Shown here one piece after another: positions 32,783 through 43,107 of a stretch of 64,000 nucleotides of DNA. The translations under genes and the position numbers were made by a program. Under the pieces are notes generated by a model. The model searched no databases. It was not told the origin of the DNA and worked only from the letters and a program-made list of their open reading frames with translations. The stretch covers positions 39,832,249 to 39,896,248 of the forward strand of contig NC_064832.1 in the NCBI RefSeq assembly GCF_024166365.1. The letters run 5' to 3'. The stretch's first letter is position 1; each line of letters starts with the position of its first letter. This stretch comes from Elephas maximus indicus (taxonomy: Eukaryota; Chordata; Mammalia; Proboscidea; Elephantidae).

Positions 32783-33120
32783 AGAAGTGAAATCAAATTA
32801 ACACTGTCCAGAAAAGAATTGGCGATCCACCTGAGCTCACCAGTGCCTCTCCATCCCGTGTCCTGCTTTGAAGAACAAGCAAATTTCAAATATTTGTTTA
32901 AGGCAGTAGGGGCCAGCTCTGCCCAGGAATGTCTCCCAGAAGGGCCCATCAGTGTATGGAATGTGGCAGAGAGGTAAGAGAGCTCGGGACTGGGCCTGGG
33001 GTGTTCCTTTCCCAACCCTGGGCACTGGAACAGAATGGGGTGGTGGCCAGGAGCCAGAGGAGAGGAAGATGATGAAAGATCCCCAAAAGTGGTATTGGCT
33101 TGGAAGCAGGTCAGACTTCA
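32783..33120 (+). repeat. diverged duplicate, copy A
   Basis: Shares colinear blocks with 36290-36392 and 36640-36830: GTGAAATCAAATTAACACT versus ATGAAATCAAATAAACACT, CCCAGGAATG versus CTCAGGAATG, CTGGGCACTGGAACAGAATG versus CTGGACACTCGGCAGAACATG, and GCCAGGAGCCAGAGGAGAG versus GCTAGGAGCCAAAGGAGAG. Either an old tandem segmental duplication or two copies of an unrecognised repeat. Confidence 0.65.
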
Positions 33121-33476
33121 ATTCCAGAAACCTGAGCTGAGAGCAGTGGTCCTGCGCCCCTTGTTAGTGCCTGTCTACAAGCAGTTCCACATCCGACAGA
33201 CAGTCAAGCCAGTCACTGCACGGAAGTGCACCTCCAAGCCTGCGATGTCTAGGCCCCCTCCTCAGACTTCCCTCTCCCCAGACACATTTTGGACAGAACC
33301 CAAATAACTTGGCTAAGGTGAGATGAAATGAGAAACGCTTGCTCCTTGAAGATTGCTACCTTTTGTCCTGGTTGGCAAACCGAAGCAAAAGCTCTTTGTT
33401 ACTGAGGAAGGAGGATCCCCAAGGAGTCTGGGTATCAGAGCAGGGACCCTATTTAGAACCTGCTAGGAGAGAGAGA
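33121..33476. other. intergenic, unrecognised
   Basis: GC-moderate unique-looking DNA. The open frames at 32952-33307 show no recognisable protein. Confidence 0.4.
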
Positions 33477-33869
33477 GGAGCCCTGGTGGCACAGCGATTA
33501 AGAGTTTGGCTGTTAACCAAAAAGTCAGCAGTTCAAATCCACCAGCTGCTCCGTGGAAATACTACAGGGCAGTTCTACTCTATCCTGTACAGTTGCTATG
33601 AGTCAGAATTGACTCAGTGGCAATGGTTTAGTTTTGGTTTCTTAGGCGAGAGGAGTCATCTCTGGGTGACGCAAGTGGTTAGCGTGCTGGGCTGTAACCA
33701 AAAGGTTGGCAGTTCAAGTCTACCCAGAAGCAGTTCAAACCTACTCTGAAGAAAAGCATGGCGTTCTACTTCCAAAAAATCAGCTATTGAAAACCCTGTG
33801 GAGACAGTTCTACTCACACACACGAGGTTGCCATGAGCCGGAGTCAACTCTATGGAAACTGGTTTTTAG
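33477..33869 (+). mobile_element. two AfroSINEs in tandem
   Basis: 33477-33642 is a GGAGCCCTGGTGG-type SINE; 33659-33869 is a CTGGGTG-type SINE. The purine-rich flank (GAGAGAGGAG at 33468, GCGAGAGGAG at 33647, GAGAGAGGAGG at 33871) repeats at each junction, suggesting reuse of the same target. Confidence 0.85.
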
Positions 33870-33992
33870 GAGAGAGGAGGGAGTCACAGCCATATTAAAC
33901 TATGCCGTCTTATAGACGGGGGAGATCCCAGAACTGCCTTCCCTTGTAGCCCCTTCTGTCCTCCTGCCCCCCACAACCAGAGGCCACAGGGA

Positions 33993-34180
33993 CTGTGGGG
34001 AAAGCTCGGGTTTTGCAGTCAGACAGGCCTGGATCTGAACCTTGACTCTCACTTACACTCTGTGTGCCCTTGAGGCAGTTGCTTAACTTCCCTGAGCCGC
34101 TGTTTTCTCACAGGTTTGCTAGAGGATTAAATAGATGATGGTGTGCGGGTCAGATCTGGGAAGGTGCTCCCTAATGTTAA
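33993..34180 (+). mobile_element. MIR
   Basis: Near full-length sense MIR: GTTTTGCAGTCAGACAGGCC, GTGCCCTTGAGGCAGTTGC, TTAACTTCCCTGAGCC, GATTAAATAGATGATGG. Confidence 0.78.
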
Positions 34181-35023
34181 CTCTCCTCCTGCGTCCCTTG
34201 CCTGCCCCGTGGACAGATAACATTTAAAGCTGAGTTGGGCTCTCCTTCCCACGACCTGGAGGGCTCCTTTCTGTGTGTTTAGATGGAGAAAAGTGGAAAG
34301 GTCAGCAATGAGTGGAAGCTTTTGATGACCTTGAGTCACTTTGGGTAGGCTGTGTGCTTGTTTTTATTAGTAGACATTATTTATTAATAATGTCTTTCCT
34401 CATGGAGGAGGCCCCAGCAAATGGGACAGACCCAGCTTCAGAGTCTGGTAGGGCAGATGATTTTCAAGGGTGCTGCTCAGTGAGACATTGGTAGGGTGGG
34501 GAGACGCAGGGCGCTGGTTCGGGTTCAGCTCTTCCACTGGTCCCAGAGAGAGAGCTACGATGCAGCTTTGTAGATGATGCAGTGAGGTCTGGGAGAGCAT
34601 CTAAAGGTGCAACTATCACCCCTTTTCTGCCTAAGTCAGTGACAATACGGGGAAGCAGCAAGCGAATGGATCGCTGAAAAATTCCCTGTCAAGGTTGCTT
34701 AGGTAACTTTCTGCTGCCCCATCTAAGAGACAGGCCCCTAAGATCAAAGGGATCAAAGGCTTCCTCCCTTCCCTTCCCCCATCAGGGCCCCTGAGCGGCC
34801 TGCACAGAGCCCCTAGCCGTGCACAGGTGTTTCCCATTCAGCGCAGACATTCTGTGTGCCCCACAATGTGTGAGCGCAGAGGACACAGGGGAGTCGGACA
34901 GATGGCAAGTCGGTTGGGAGTCCTTGGAGACTCTTGCATGGTGACTGTGGACAGGCTTAACACACAGACAGTCCTCATCCTGTCTTCATCCTCTTCTGCT
35001 CACCTTTGGGTGATTCAGATCTT
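34181..35023. other. intergenic, mostly unique
   Basis: Only a short L1 remnant (34328-34385, GGCTGTGTGCTTGTTTTTAT, similar to 31295-31345) is recognisable. The open frames are not supported. Confidence 0.4.
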
Positions 35024-35040
35024 CAGAACCAGTCTGTTCT

Positions 35041-35559
35041 TTTTTTAAAAATAATTTTTAATGTGCTTTAAGTGAAAGTTTACAAATTAAGTCAGTCTCT
35101 CACACAAAAACTTACATACACCTTGCTACATACTCCCAATTATTCTCCCCCTAATGAGACAGCCTGCTCCCTCCCTCCACTCTCTCTTTTCGTGTCCTTT
35201 TCGCCAGCTTCTAACCCCCTCTACCCTCTCATCTCCCCTCCAGGCAGGAGATGACAACATAGTCTCAAGTGTCCACCTGATCCAAGAAACTCACTCCTCA
35301 CCAGCACCCCTCTCCAACCCATTGTCCAGTCCAATCCATGTCTGAAGAGTTGGCTTTGGGAATGGTTCCTGTCCTGGGGCAACAGAAGGTCTGGGGGCCA
35401 TGACCACTGGGGTCCTTCCAGTCTCAGTCAGACCTTTAAGTCTGGTCTTTTTAAGAGACTTTGGGATCTGCATCCCACTGCTCTCCTGCTCCCTCAGGGG
35501 TTCTCTGTTGTGTTCCCTGTCAGGGCAGTCATCAGTTGTAGCCGGGCACCATCTAGTTC
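35041..35559 (-). mobile_element. L1 3' UTR, 5' truncated
   Basis: Antisense insertion between 17-bp duplications with one mismatch, CAGAACCAGTCTGYTCT, at 35024-35040 and 35560-35576. The body matches 15163-16094. Confidence 0.9.
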
Positions 35560-35576
35560 CAGAACCAGTCTGCTCT

Positions 35577-35855
35577 TGCTATCATCCCCCTTTCACCCAG
35601 GACTGGGGTCACTCCTCGGCAAGCTTGGGTCCCCACAGTGTCCCCTTCCTGGCCCAGGGCCCTCCTTCCCATCAGCACTGTCCTCACAGTCCCTGAGCAT
35701 GGCTTTGGCCTCCTCACACTCCCTCCACAGCCCCTGGGGCTGCTCGCCCAGCCTCTCCTCACAGACTCACTCTCCATCCTCTCCCTCTTCATAGGCACAG
35801 TGGTTACCGCCTCCCAACCCCCTACCCAGCAGGAGCCCCCTCTTCCAGGTAAACA
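35577..35855. other. C/T-rich unique segment
   Basis: Compositionally biased CT-rich DNA with long open frames in several phases. Frames on both strands are open, which is the mark of composition rather than coding. Confidence 0.4.
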
Positions 35856-36260
35856 GTTGTTGTTAGGTGCCGTCAAGTCAGCTCCGGCTCATAGCAACCC
35901 TGGTACAACAGAACTAAACACTGCCTGGTCCTGTGCCATCCTCACAATCACTGTTATGCTTGAGCCCATTGTTGCAGCCACGGTGTCAATCCATCTTGTT
36001 GAGGATCTTCCTCTTCTTCACTGACCCTCTTCTTTACCAAGCATGATGTCCTTCTCCAGGGAGTGATCCCTCCTGACAACATGTCCAAAATATGTGAGAT
36101 GACGTCTCACCATCCTCCCTTCTAAGGAGCATTCTGGCTCTACTTCTTCCAAAACAGATTTGTTCATTCTTCTGGAAGTTCACGGTATATTCAATATTCT
36201 TCACCATCACCATAATTCAAAGGCATCAATTCTTAAGTCTCCCTTATTCATTGTCCAGTA
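35856..36260 (-). mobile_element. RTE 3' part
   Basis: Antisense 5'-truncated RTE from GTTGTTGTTAGGTGCCGTCA to CATTGTCCAG, colinear with 1917-2330. Confidence 0.9.
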
Positions 36261-36289
36261 GGATATTAAAATCTCTCATTCTAAACCCG

Positions 36290-36830
36290 GGCCTGCACTC
36301 AAAATGAAATCAAATAAACACTCTCCAAAAGAGAATCGGAGGGCCCTTCACCTGCCCCATGCCCTGCCCTGCTTAGAAGGCCCAGGATAGTTTATAGATA
36401 TTTTTATGGGAATTTTCAAACATATAAAAGCAGATAAATACACAAAAGAAACCCCTATGTTTCATTGCCCAGGGGTCATGGCAAATCTTGTTTTCTGTCA
36501 CTCTCCACACTCTCCCCCCCGCCCCCCGCCCTCCAATAGTTCTGAAGGAAACCCTGGACTTCCTATTGTTTCATCAGCAAATATTTCACAAGCATCTCTA
36601 GGAGCAAGGGCTCCACTTTGCAACCACAGCAGCATAGATCATAGATTCTGAGAAGTCTAGACTGGGCTGAGCCCTGCTCAGGAATGCCTCCATGCAGGTA
36701 AGGCCCACCTGTGGAAGGTGGCAGAAAGAATCAATGTCTGCCAGGCCTGGGTGTTCCTTCCCGGGTTCTGGACACTCGGCAGAACATGGCAGTGGCTAGG
36801 AGCCAAAGGAGAGTGAAAGAACTACAAATA
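36290..36830 (+). repeat. diverged duplicate, copy B
   Basis: Partner of 32783-33120. An old L1 fragment (36393-36615) separates its two blocks, so the duplication predates or surrounds that insertion. Confidence 0.62.
36393..36615 (-). mobile_element. old L1 3' UTR fragment
   Basis: TTTTCAAACATATAAAAGCAG and, further on, GTTTCATCAGCAAATATTTC and AGCATCTCTAGGAGCAAGGG fit an antisense L1MD/L1ME-type end. A C-rich run lies near 36513-36532. Confidence 0.5.
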
Positions 36831-37282
36831 GACAAACAGAAAGGTGGGGGGACTTGACATGGCCACAGCACTGCCTTGTGCAGTGACCCCCAGCCTGGTC
36901 ACGCCCTTCTGTCAGAGCCTCAGCTCCTGGCTGGCCTCAGAGCTGTGGGCCAGCAGGAGACAAAAACGTGTCTGGCTTCTCAAAGTCCCACCGAGAACAG
37001 TGCAGATCCCAGTAAACCCCCAACCACAGCGAGGGCCACAGCTGCAGTGGCTACTCCCACATCGCCTCAGCACCGACTCCACCATTTTGCCTGCCCGGTT
37101 CAGAGCGTGGCTGGGCTCCTCATCTTTTCTGTAAATCTGAAACATGGCCCCAAATGAGAAAGACATGTGGAAGATTGAATACTGTTTCCAGGCTGTAGCA
37201 ATTTAAAAATTATTAGCTTGCAAACTTCTAAAAAACAATGATTCTGCCTTATGCCTCTTTGTGTCTTTCAGAGTATCGATAC
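36831..37282. other. intergenic, unrecognised
   Basis: GC-moderate DNA. Three overlapping open frames at 36844-37166 are on both strands and unsupported. Confidence 0.4.
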
Positions 37283-37479
37283 CAGGGTTTCTCAACCTTG
37301 GCACTATTAGCATTGTAAGCAGAATAAGTCTTCTTTGTGGGGGGTACCCTGTCCATATCAGATGTTTAGCAGCATCCCCAGCCTCTACCCACCAGATGCC
37401 AGTAGCAGCTTCCCCTTCCTGGCGCCTTTCAAGTTGTGACAGCCAAAGATGTCTCTAGACTCCAGGTTGAAAACAACTG
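37283..37479. mobile_element. hAT-Charlie MITE, MER20-like
   Basis: About 197 bp with terminal inverted repeats (CAGGGTTTCTCAACC and GGTTGAAAACAACTG) and the characteristic centre ATGTTTAGCAGCATCCCCAG, CCTCTACCCACCAGATGCC. The 8-bp flanks ATCGATAC and ATCTCTAC match at six of eight positions, as expected for an old hAT insertion. Subfamily name from memory. Confidence 0.75.
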
Positions 37480-37532
37480 ATCTCTACTATAATAGATACT
37501 CAGTTTATGTACTTGTATCTTCATTACTCTGG

Positions 37533-37760
37533 AGTCCCTGGGTGGTGCAAATGGTTAATGTACTTGGCTACTAAATGAAAGGTTGGTGGCTTTGGTCTAC
37601 CCAGAGGAATCTCAGATGAAAATCTCTGAGGCATCTCAGAAGAAAGGCCTGGAAATCTACTTCTGAAAAATCTGTCGTTGAAAACCCTGTGGAGCACGGT
37701 TCTACTCTGACACGCACAGGCTCTCCATGAGTTGAAATTAACTCCATGGCAACTGATTTT
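37533..37760 (+). mobile_element. AfroSINE, CCCTGGGTGG subtype
   Basis: Sense copy GAGTCCCTGGGTGGTGCAAA through CAGAAGAAAGGCCTGGAAAT to CCATGGCAACTGATTTT. An extra short duplication of the CTCAGA region is visible at 37607-37640. Confidence 0.88.
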
Positions 37761-38269
37761 CTATTTGTCCCTCTACTTTGTCTTGTACCCTTCTGGAGTA
37801 GAGCTGTCCACTTAAAGCGTGAGATGAATTAGAAATGAGTGAATAATTTTGGAAGTATTCTTAAGAAACTCAAGATGGTCTATTAAATGTTTTGATAAAA
37901 CTTGCCAGCAGTTTTGCAGTCATAATTGCTATTAAGACTTCAAATGTGTATACCATACTTCAACCAGAAGTAGCTCAATAAAATAAAAACTAAGCTATCA
38001 AAGCAAATAATTATGGTATATATTAAGTGACAGGATTCTGGAAAAAGTATTTTTTCTGTTTTTCAAAAGAAAAAAAATTTTTTTTTCAGTTAAAAAAACC
38101 AAGAGACTGTCTCTGGGGTTAGGAACAGAAACAAGTCTACATATGGTGATGTTTTCCCCATGGTCTCTCTGAGAGCTCAAGTCTGAGTTTTACAGGCCTG
38201 GACTGTGGATCTAAATGCTTTTTCATTCCTCCCTGGTTTTTTTTTTTTTTTTTTTTGCCTTCGTCTAAA
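37761..38269. other. AT-rich intergenic DNA
   Basis: No recognised repeat except A/T tracts (38069-38087, 38238-38256). Confidence 0.4.
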
Positions 38270-38475
38270 ATGCCCTGGTGGTGCAATGGTTAAGCACTTG
38301 GCTGCTAACCAAAAGGTCAGTGATTCAAAACCCACCAGTCATTTCACAGGAGAAAAGACCTGGTGATCTGCTTCTGTAAAGATTATGGCCTAGGAAACCC
38401 TATGGGGCAGATCTACCCTGTCATATAGAGTTGCTATGAGTCAGAATCCACTGGATAGTACATGACAACAACAAA
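38270..38475 (+). mobile_element. AfroSINE
   Basis: Sense copy GCCCTGGTGGTGCAATGGTT, CTGCTTCTGTAAAGATTATG, CTATGAGTCAGAATCCACTG, with an RTE-like CATGACAACAACAA end. Confidence 0.9.
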
Positions 38476-39238
38476 AGAGGCAAAGTGCCCTTGAGGATAT
38501 CCAAATTGGTACAAAAACTATAAGACTCATGGAACAGTTTACATCCTACTGAAAATTTAGAAGTTCCTGGAGCTATAAATCTTACATTCCTCCTACAGCC
38601 ACCGACAATTTCGGTTGATTATAACTTTACTCTACTCCATAATTGGAGGATTAAAATGTCTTCCTTCCTGGGTTAACAATGGCTGGGCTGAGACCAGGCT
38701 GGCCTGAACCGCTGTGGAAACGCCTGCGGCCTGAGCAGGAGCACACATTTCCCTGTGCCTTGGAGGCTTCACGACAGTGAGATACTGCTTAGCCCTGTTG
38801 GGCTTTGGCGCAATTCGCAATTCGTAGGCAGCTATTCAAGCTACCGTGGGCCCCTGTCAAAATAAAGCCCTGGAGGACACAGAGGCCCTGTGCTTAGTGA
38901 AAAAAGGAAAAGAAAACCTGACCTGAGGACCCTGTTAGGATAAAAGCTTTCCCAAGGAAGTCAGAGTGGAAGGGATGGCCACAGGCCCGCGGAGGGCTAA
39001 GGCGTCCCCAGCTGAAGTACAAGAGTTTCTTTATAAACGGTCACTTCAGAAAGCCAACAGCAGGCCCATGAGGTAATGAATTGAGTACAGGCCAGTCTGA
39101 TGGAGAAATAGGCAAGGGGCAGGTGAGTGTCTGTGCCGTCAAGGAAGCAGGCAAGGCCTCCACAGGAGGGATGGGAGTGGATGAGGGGGCCGGGGGAGTA
39201 CTAGTCAGCTTTCAGGCTGATATAAAAAAAAAAAAAAA
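38476..39238. other. intergenic, unrecognised
   Basis: Unique-looking DNA ending in a poly-A run (39224-39239). No exon. Confidence 0.4.
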
Positions 39239-39658
39239 AGTTGCCACTTCGAGTAGATTCTAAATTCCTACTTGTAGTGACCCCATGTGTTACAGAGTAG
39301 AACTGCTCCATAAGGTTTTCTTAGCTGTAATCTTTATGGGAGGGAGCCTGGGTGGCACAAGCGATTTGTGTAATCTGTGATTAGGTTGGTAACCTAAAGG
39401 TTGGCGGTTCAAACCCATCTAGGGGCTCCATGGAACAAAGGCCTGGTAAACTGCTTCTGTAAAGATTGCAACCTAGAGAACGCTATGGAGCGCAGTTCTA
39501 TTCTGTAACCCGTGCGGTTGCCATGAGTCAGGCTTTTTTGGAAATCTTTATGGAAGCAGATTGCCAGGACTTTCCTCCTTGGCACCACTGGTTGGGTTCA
39601 AACTGCCAACCTTTAGGTTAGTAGTCACACATAAGCCATTTACACTACCCAGGGACCT
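39239..39658. mobile_element. AfroSINE (+) inside an AfroSINE (-)
   Basis: The outer antisense SINE (39239-39344 and 39543-39658) is split by a sense SINE (39345-39542). The split point repeats AATCTTTATGG (39331 and 39543), the expected target duplication. Confidence 0.85.
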
Positions 39659-40784
39659 GAAGCTTGACCTGCCTCTTCCAAAACGATGCCTGAGATGGAG
39701 TCTCTCTCCAGCCCAGAAGGGGGTCGAAAGGCTGTCTGTCCGCAGGGTGGCAAGAATGAACAGCCTCCCCAAGAGCACATCAAGCCTCTCCGGGTGGTCA
39801 GCCTCTTCACTGTGAAGCTTTTGCCAAACCCCACCCAGAATGGGGGTGGGGAGTAAGAAAAGAATCATGTCAGAGACTGAGTCACAGAGGAATCTCCTGA
39901 AGACAGAAGATGGAAATGTTAACCTTTTCTGCTTGCTGGGCAGGGCAGTGAAAAGGAAGGCTGTTCTGGAGGATGGGGACTCTGGCACACACTGGGCTTT
40001 GGGGACATGGTGTGCCCTGACCGGGGAGCTCAGCGCAGGGGGCTGGAGACCACGGACCCTTCACACAGGGGAGGCATTCAGGCCCTTTGTAACCCCAGGG
40101 CTGGCAGGACCAGTGCCACTAGGGGGGACCCCTCTCCCACAGGGGTAAACAGGCAGGGCAGGCGATGGGGGGTAAGGGGGGAAGACCATCCAGTCAACCC
40201 CACTGAGCAGAGCTCATTCTGGCACCGCCGCGGGGGCCTGGGACTTCAACAGAAGCCGGGTCCGCTGACAGAAGGGACTTTGTTTCCTGAACTAGCCTGC
40301 TTTTTTCTCCTCTCCCTTCACAGAGTCAGGCCTGCTCTGGGTGTTTATGTTATTGTTATGTCCAACTTGGCAAAAATGTAAATGTGGGAGTTCACACACA
40401 CTGGCAATAGACGGCCCTTTGTGAACTGGCTACGGCTGTCACCTGCTCACCCAGACCCAGGATGGCAGTGCTCCTCACAGGGGCTGAGGTAACAGGAAGA
40501 TAGTGACCCAGTTCTCCGCCCTCTGAGGAGACCAGGAAACCCCATGTTGAGTGACTGGTGGAAACTGCACAAGAGGTCAGAGGTCAGAGGTGAGGGACTG
40601 CCTGCTACAGTGGTACCACCTCACTTCAGAGTCACCTGAGACCTTTGCTACCGCAGCACCTGGGCTCTCCTGCTGTCCCTGAGGCTCATAGCTGGCCTCC
40701 CCCCAATGCCAGGGCCTGCCCCAAACCCAACTACTGAAGGCCTATCCACTTCCCTTTCGCAGGTGAAAGAAAACAAAAGACCAA
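39659..40784. other. intergenic, unrecognised
   Basis: GC-richer unique-looking DNA. The minus-strand open frame at 39548-39988 (146 codons) and plus-strand frames at 39840-40381 overlap each other, show no known domain and partly run through a SINE, so I do not call genes. Confidence 0.45.
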
Positions 40785-40985
40785 ACAGCTGCTGTCAAGT
40801 CAGTTCGAACTGATGGCAACCCTATATGCTTCAGAGTAGAACTGTGCTCTATATAGGGTTTTCAGTGGCTGATTTTTTGGAAAGAGTTGGCCAGGCTTTT
40901 CTTCTCAGGTGCCTCTGGGTAAATTTGAACCACCAACCTTTCAGTTAGTAGTTGAACCCTGAACTGTTTGCACTACCCAGGGACA
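40785..40985 (-). mobile_element. AfroSINE, CCCTGGGTGG subtype
   Basis: Antisense copy: TCAAGTCAGTTCGAACTGAT, GGGTTTTCAGTGGCTGATTT, GGTGCCTCTGGGTAAATTTG, TTTGCACTACCCAGGGAC. Confidence 0.88.
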
Positions 40986-41189
40986 CGTCTCCCCAGATGA
41001 AGGGACACTTTTTTTCTGGAGCTTTCACCGTATCTCATTTAATCCTCATATCAACCTATTCATTCATCCAACAATATGTATTGATGGCCAGACCCTGGGG
41101 AGGGGAGGGCAGAACAGATGCAGAGAAAGGAACTACTGAGGAAGACAGAAAGTAAACCAATAATTGCAAGAGGGACAAGTGGGAGCAAC

Positions 41190-41745
41190 AATAATAATAA
41201 CCACTAATTATTAACTAGTACACAATGTGCCAGACACATAATAGCTCCTTTAATCCTCCCAATTCCAGTACCAGCCACTTGCCAAGGAGCTGACTCCAAC
41301 TCATGGTGACCCCATGTATGTCAGAGTAGAATTATGCTCCATAGGGTTTTCAATGGCTGATTTTTCAGAAGTAGACTGCCAGTCCTTTCTTCCAAGGTGC
41401 CTCTGGGTGGACTCAGACCTCCAAAGTTTTGCACCACACAAGGACTCCAATTACAGTACTAAAAAAAAAAACCCATTGCCTTCCAGTCAATTCTGACTCA
41501 TAGCGACCCTATAGGACAGAGTAGAACTGCCCCACAGAGTTTCTAAAGAGCGGCTGGTGGATTTGAACCACCGACCTTTAGGGTTAGCAGCTGTAGCTCT
41601 TAACCATTACGCCACCAGGGCTTCAAAATTCTCCTGTAGGTGGGACTAATACCATCCCAGTTTTACAGAGAGTGTTGCTTAATTGGCCAAGGCCACACAG
41701 TTACTCAGTGGTGGAGCTGCAGTTTGAGCTCAGGCCTGTCAGGCC
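41190..41745 (-). mobile_element. MIR interrupted by two AfroSINEs
   Basis: MIR halves at 41190-41267 and 41625-41745 (GTGCCAGACACATAATAGC; CCCAGTTTTACAGAGAG, AGGCCACACAGTTACTCAG). Between them are antisense SINEs at 41268-41455 (flanks AATTCCAGTAC and AATTACAGTAC) and 41458-41622. Confidence 0.78.
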
Positions 41746-42094
41746 CCTTGCCTCTGGAGCCTCTTCTGTCAGGCCCTCTCTGGCACCTACTTGGGTTTTA
41801 GGCTGTTTTCGTTTTGTTTTGCTTGTTTCCCCAACTAAGGAGGCTAGATCTGTGGGTTTTTGCAGTAGCAGCCTCAGAAGTGGCCCAAAGGCTGTGCCCC
41901 CAGGGCCGGCCCTAGGGTTCCAGAGCTCTGGGAGAGCCAGCCTATGGCAGGTGCTCAGAAGATCCTGTGCAGAAACGCATTGGAAGCAGACATCCACGGT
42001 GGAAACCCAGCAGCCTCTCCAGAGATTGCAGTTTTTTGCAGAGCCCCAACCTGTTCTGCAGGATCAAGAGCTGTGCTCCCAGGAGTTTAAGCCA
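41746..42094. other. intergenic, unrecognised
   Basis: Part of the 41672-42127 open frame, which has no recognisable protein and overlaps repeat ends. No gene called. Confidence 0.4.
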
Positions 42095-42310
42095 GACCTC
42101 GTTGCTATGGTAATTAGTTTCCTTTGATCCTATGCAAAATGCTGCCTGGTTCTACACCATCCCCATGATCAGGTGTGGATCAAACCATTGTGATCGCTTG
42201 GGTTTTCACCGGCTGATTTTTAGAAGTAGATCACAAGGTCTTTCTTCCTAGTCCATCTTAGTCTGGAGGCTGAAACCTGTTCAGCATCATAGCAACGTGC
42301 AAGTCAGAGA
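42095..42310 (-). mobile_element. tRNA-Gly SINE family, head missing
   Basis: Body colinear with 307-560: ACACCATCCCCATGATC, GGTTTTCACCGGCTGATTTT, CTGAAACCTGTTCAGCATC, AGCAACGTGCAAG. The tRNA-Gly head is absent. Confidence 0.7.
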
Positions 42311-42872
42311 GCAAAAGGCATGGCTGGCTCCCACCACCACCAAGTCATGCCCTCTAACTCCATCCTGCTAGGGCAGAGTCCCAAAAACCCAGTGTGTCAG
42401 AGTCTGCCAGGAAGGATCGGTCCCCACTGGGTGCTTCAGGAGGTGACAGGTGGAATTGCAGAAGGTTGAACAGCCAGGGTCTTGCAGGGAGTTGACCCTG
42501 GCTCCCTCTCATCAACTATGTAAAGTTGATTAACCCACTGGCAATCACTGATCCAACATGGCAGGGATAGGGGACTGGCATCAAAGGTGACTTAGAAGTT
42601 CCCAGCCATGAAGGGAGGCGGGGAGTCCGCTGTCAGAGGAGGTACAGTTGGAGCTCAGGGCTGGAGCTTCCATTTGGGAGGCGTGTGCTTGTGAAATAGA
42701 AGGTGAGTGGGTGTGAGGGGGCTGAGCAAGTGTTGACTAGATGCCCCATTTGAACCCACTGGAAGGAGAAGTTTGTCATCTAAAATTTTGCCTGTTAGAC
42801 AGCTCGAAAAAGCAACAATGCAGGGGCAGAATAAAAAAAAACACAATCTAACACATCGACCAAGGTCCAGCC
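42311..42872. other. intergenic, unrecognised
   Basis: Nothing identifiable. Confidence 0.4.
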
Positions 42873-43068
42873 AAAACCCCAAACTTTGACTCAAGATGAC
42901 CCCATGTGTGTCGGAGTAAAACTATGCTTTACAGGGTTTCTCGCGGCTGAGTTTTTTGAAAGTAGATCACCAGGCTTTTCTCCTAAGGCACCTCTGGCTG
43001 GACTCATATCTCCAACCTTTCAGTTAGCAGTGAGCATATTAACCATTTGGACCGCCCAGAGACTCCGC
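42873..43068 (-). mobile_element. AfroSINE, CCCTGGGTGG subtype
   Basis: Antisense copy ending in ACCATTTGGACCGCCCAGAG, followed by a 21-A run at 43087-43107. Confidence 0.85.
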
Positions 43069-43107
43069 AACCAGGGTCAACCATGGTAAAAAAAAAAAAA
43101 AAAAAAA

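Noticed and set aside
35400-36024. Several long overlapping open frames
   Set aside because: CT-rich composition and L1/RTE sequence explain them; frames are open on both strands.
39548-39988. 146-codon minus-strand open frame
   Set aside because: It runs through the head of an antisense AfroSINE, overlaps frames on the other strand, and shows no recognisable domain.
41672-42127. 151-codon open frame
   Set aside because: Begins in MIR sequence and ends in a SINE fragment, with an opposing open frame over the same bases; no protein similarity.
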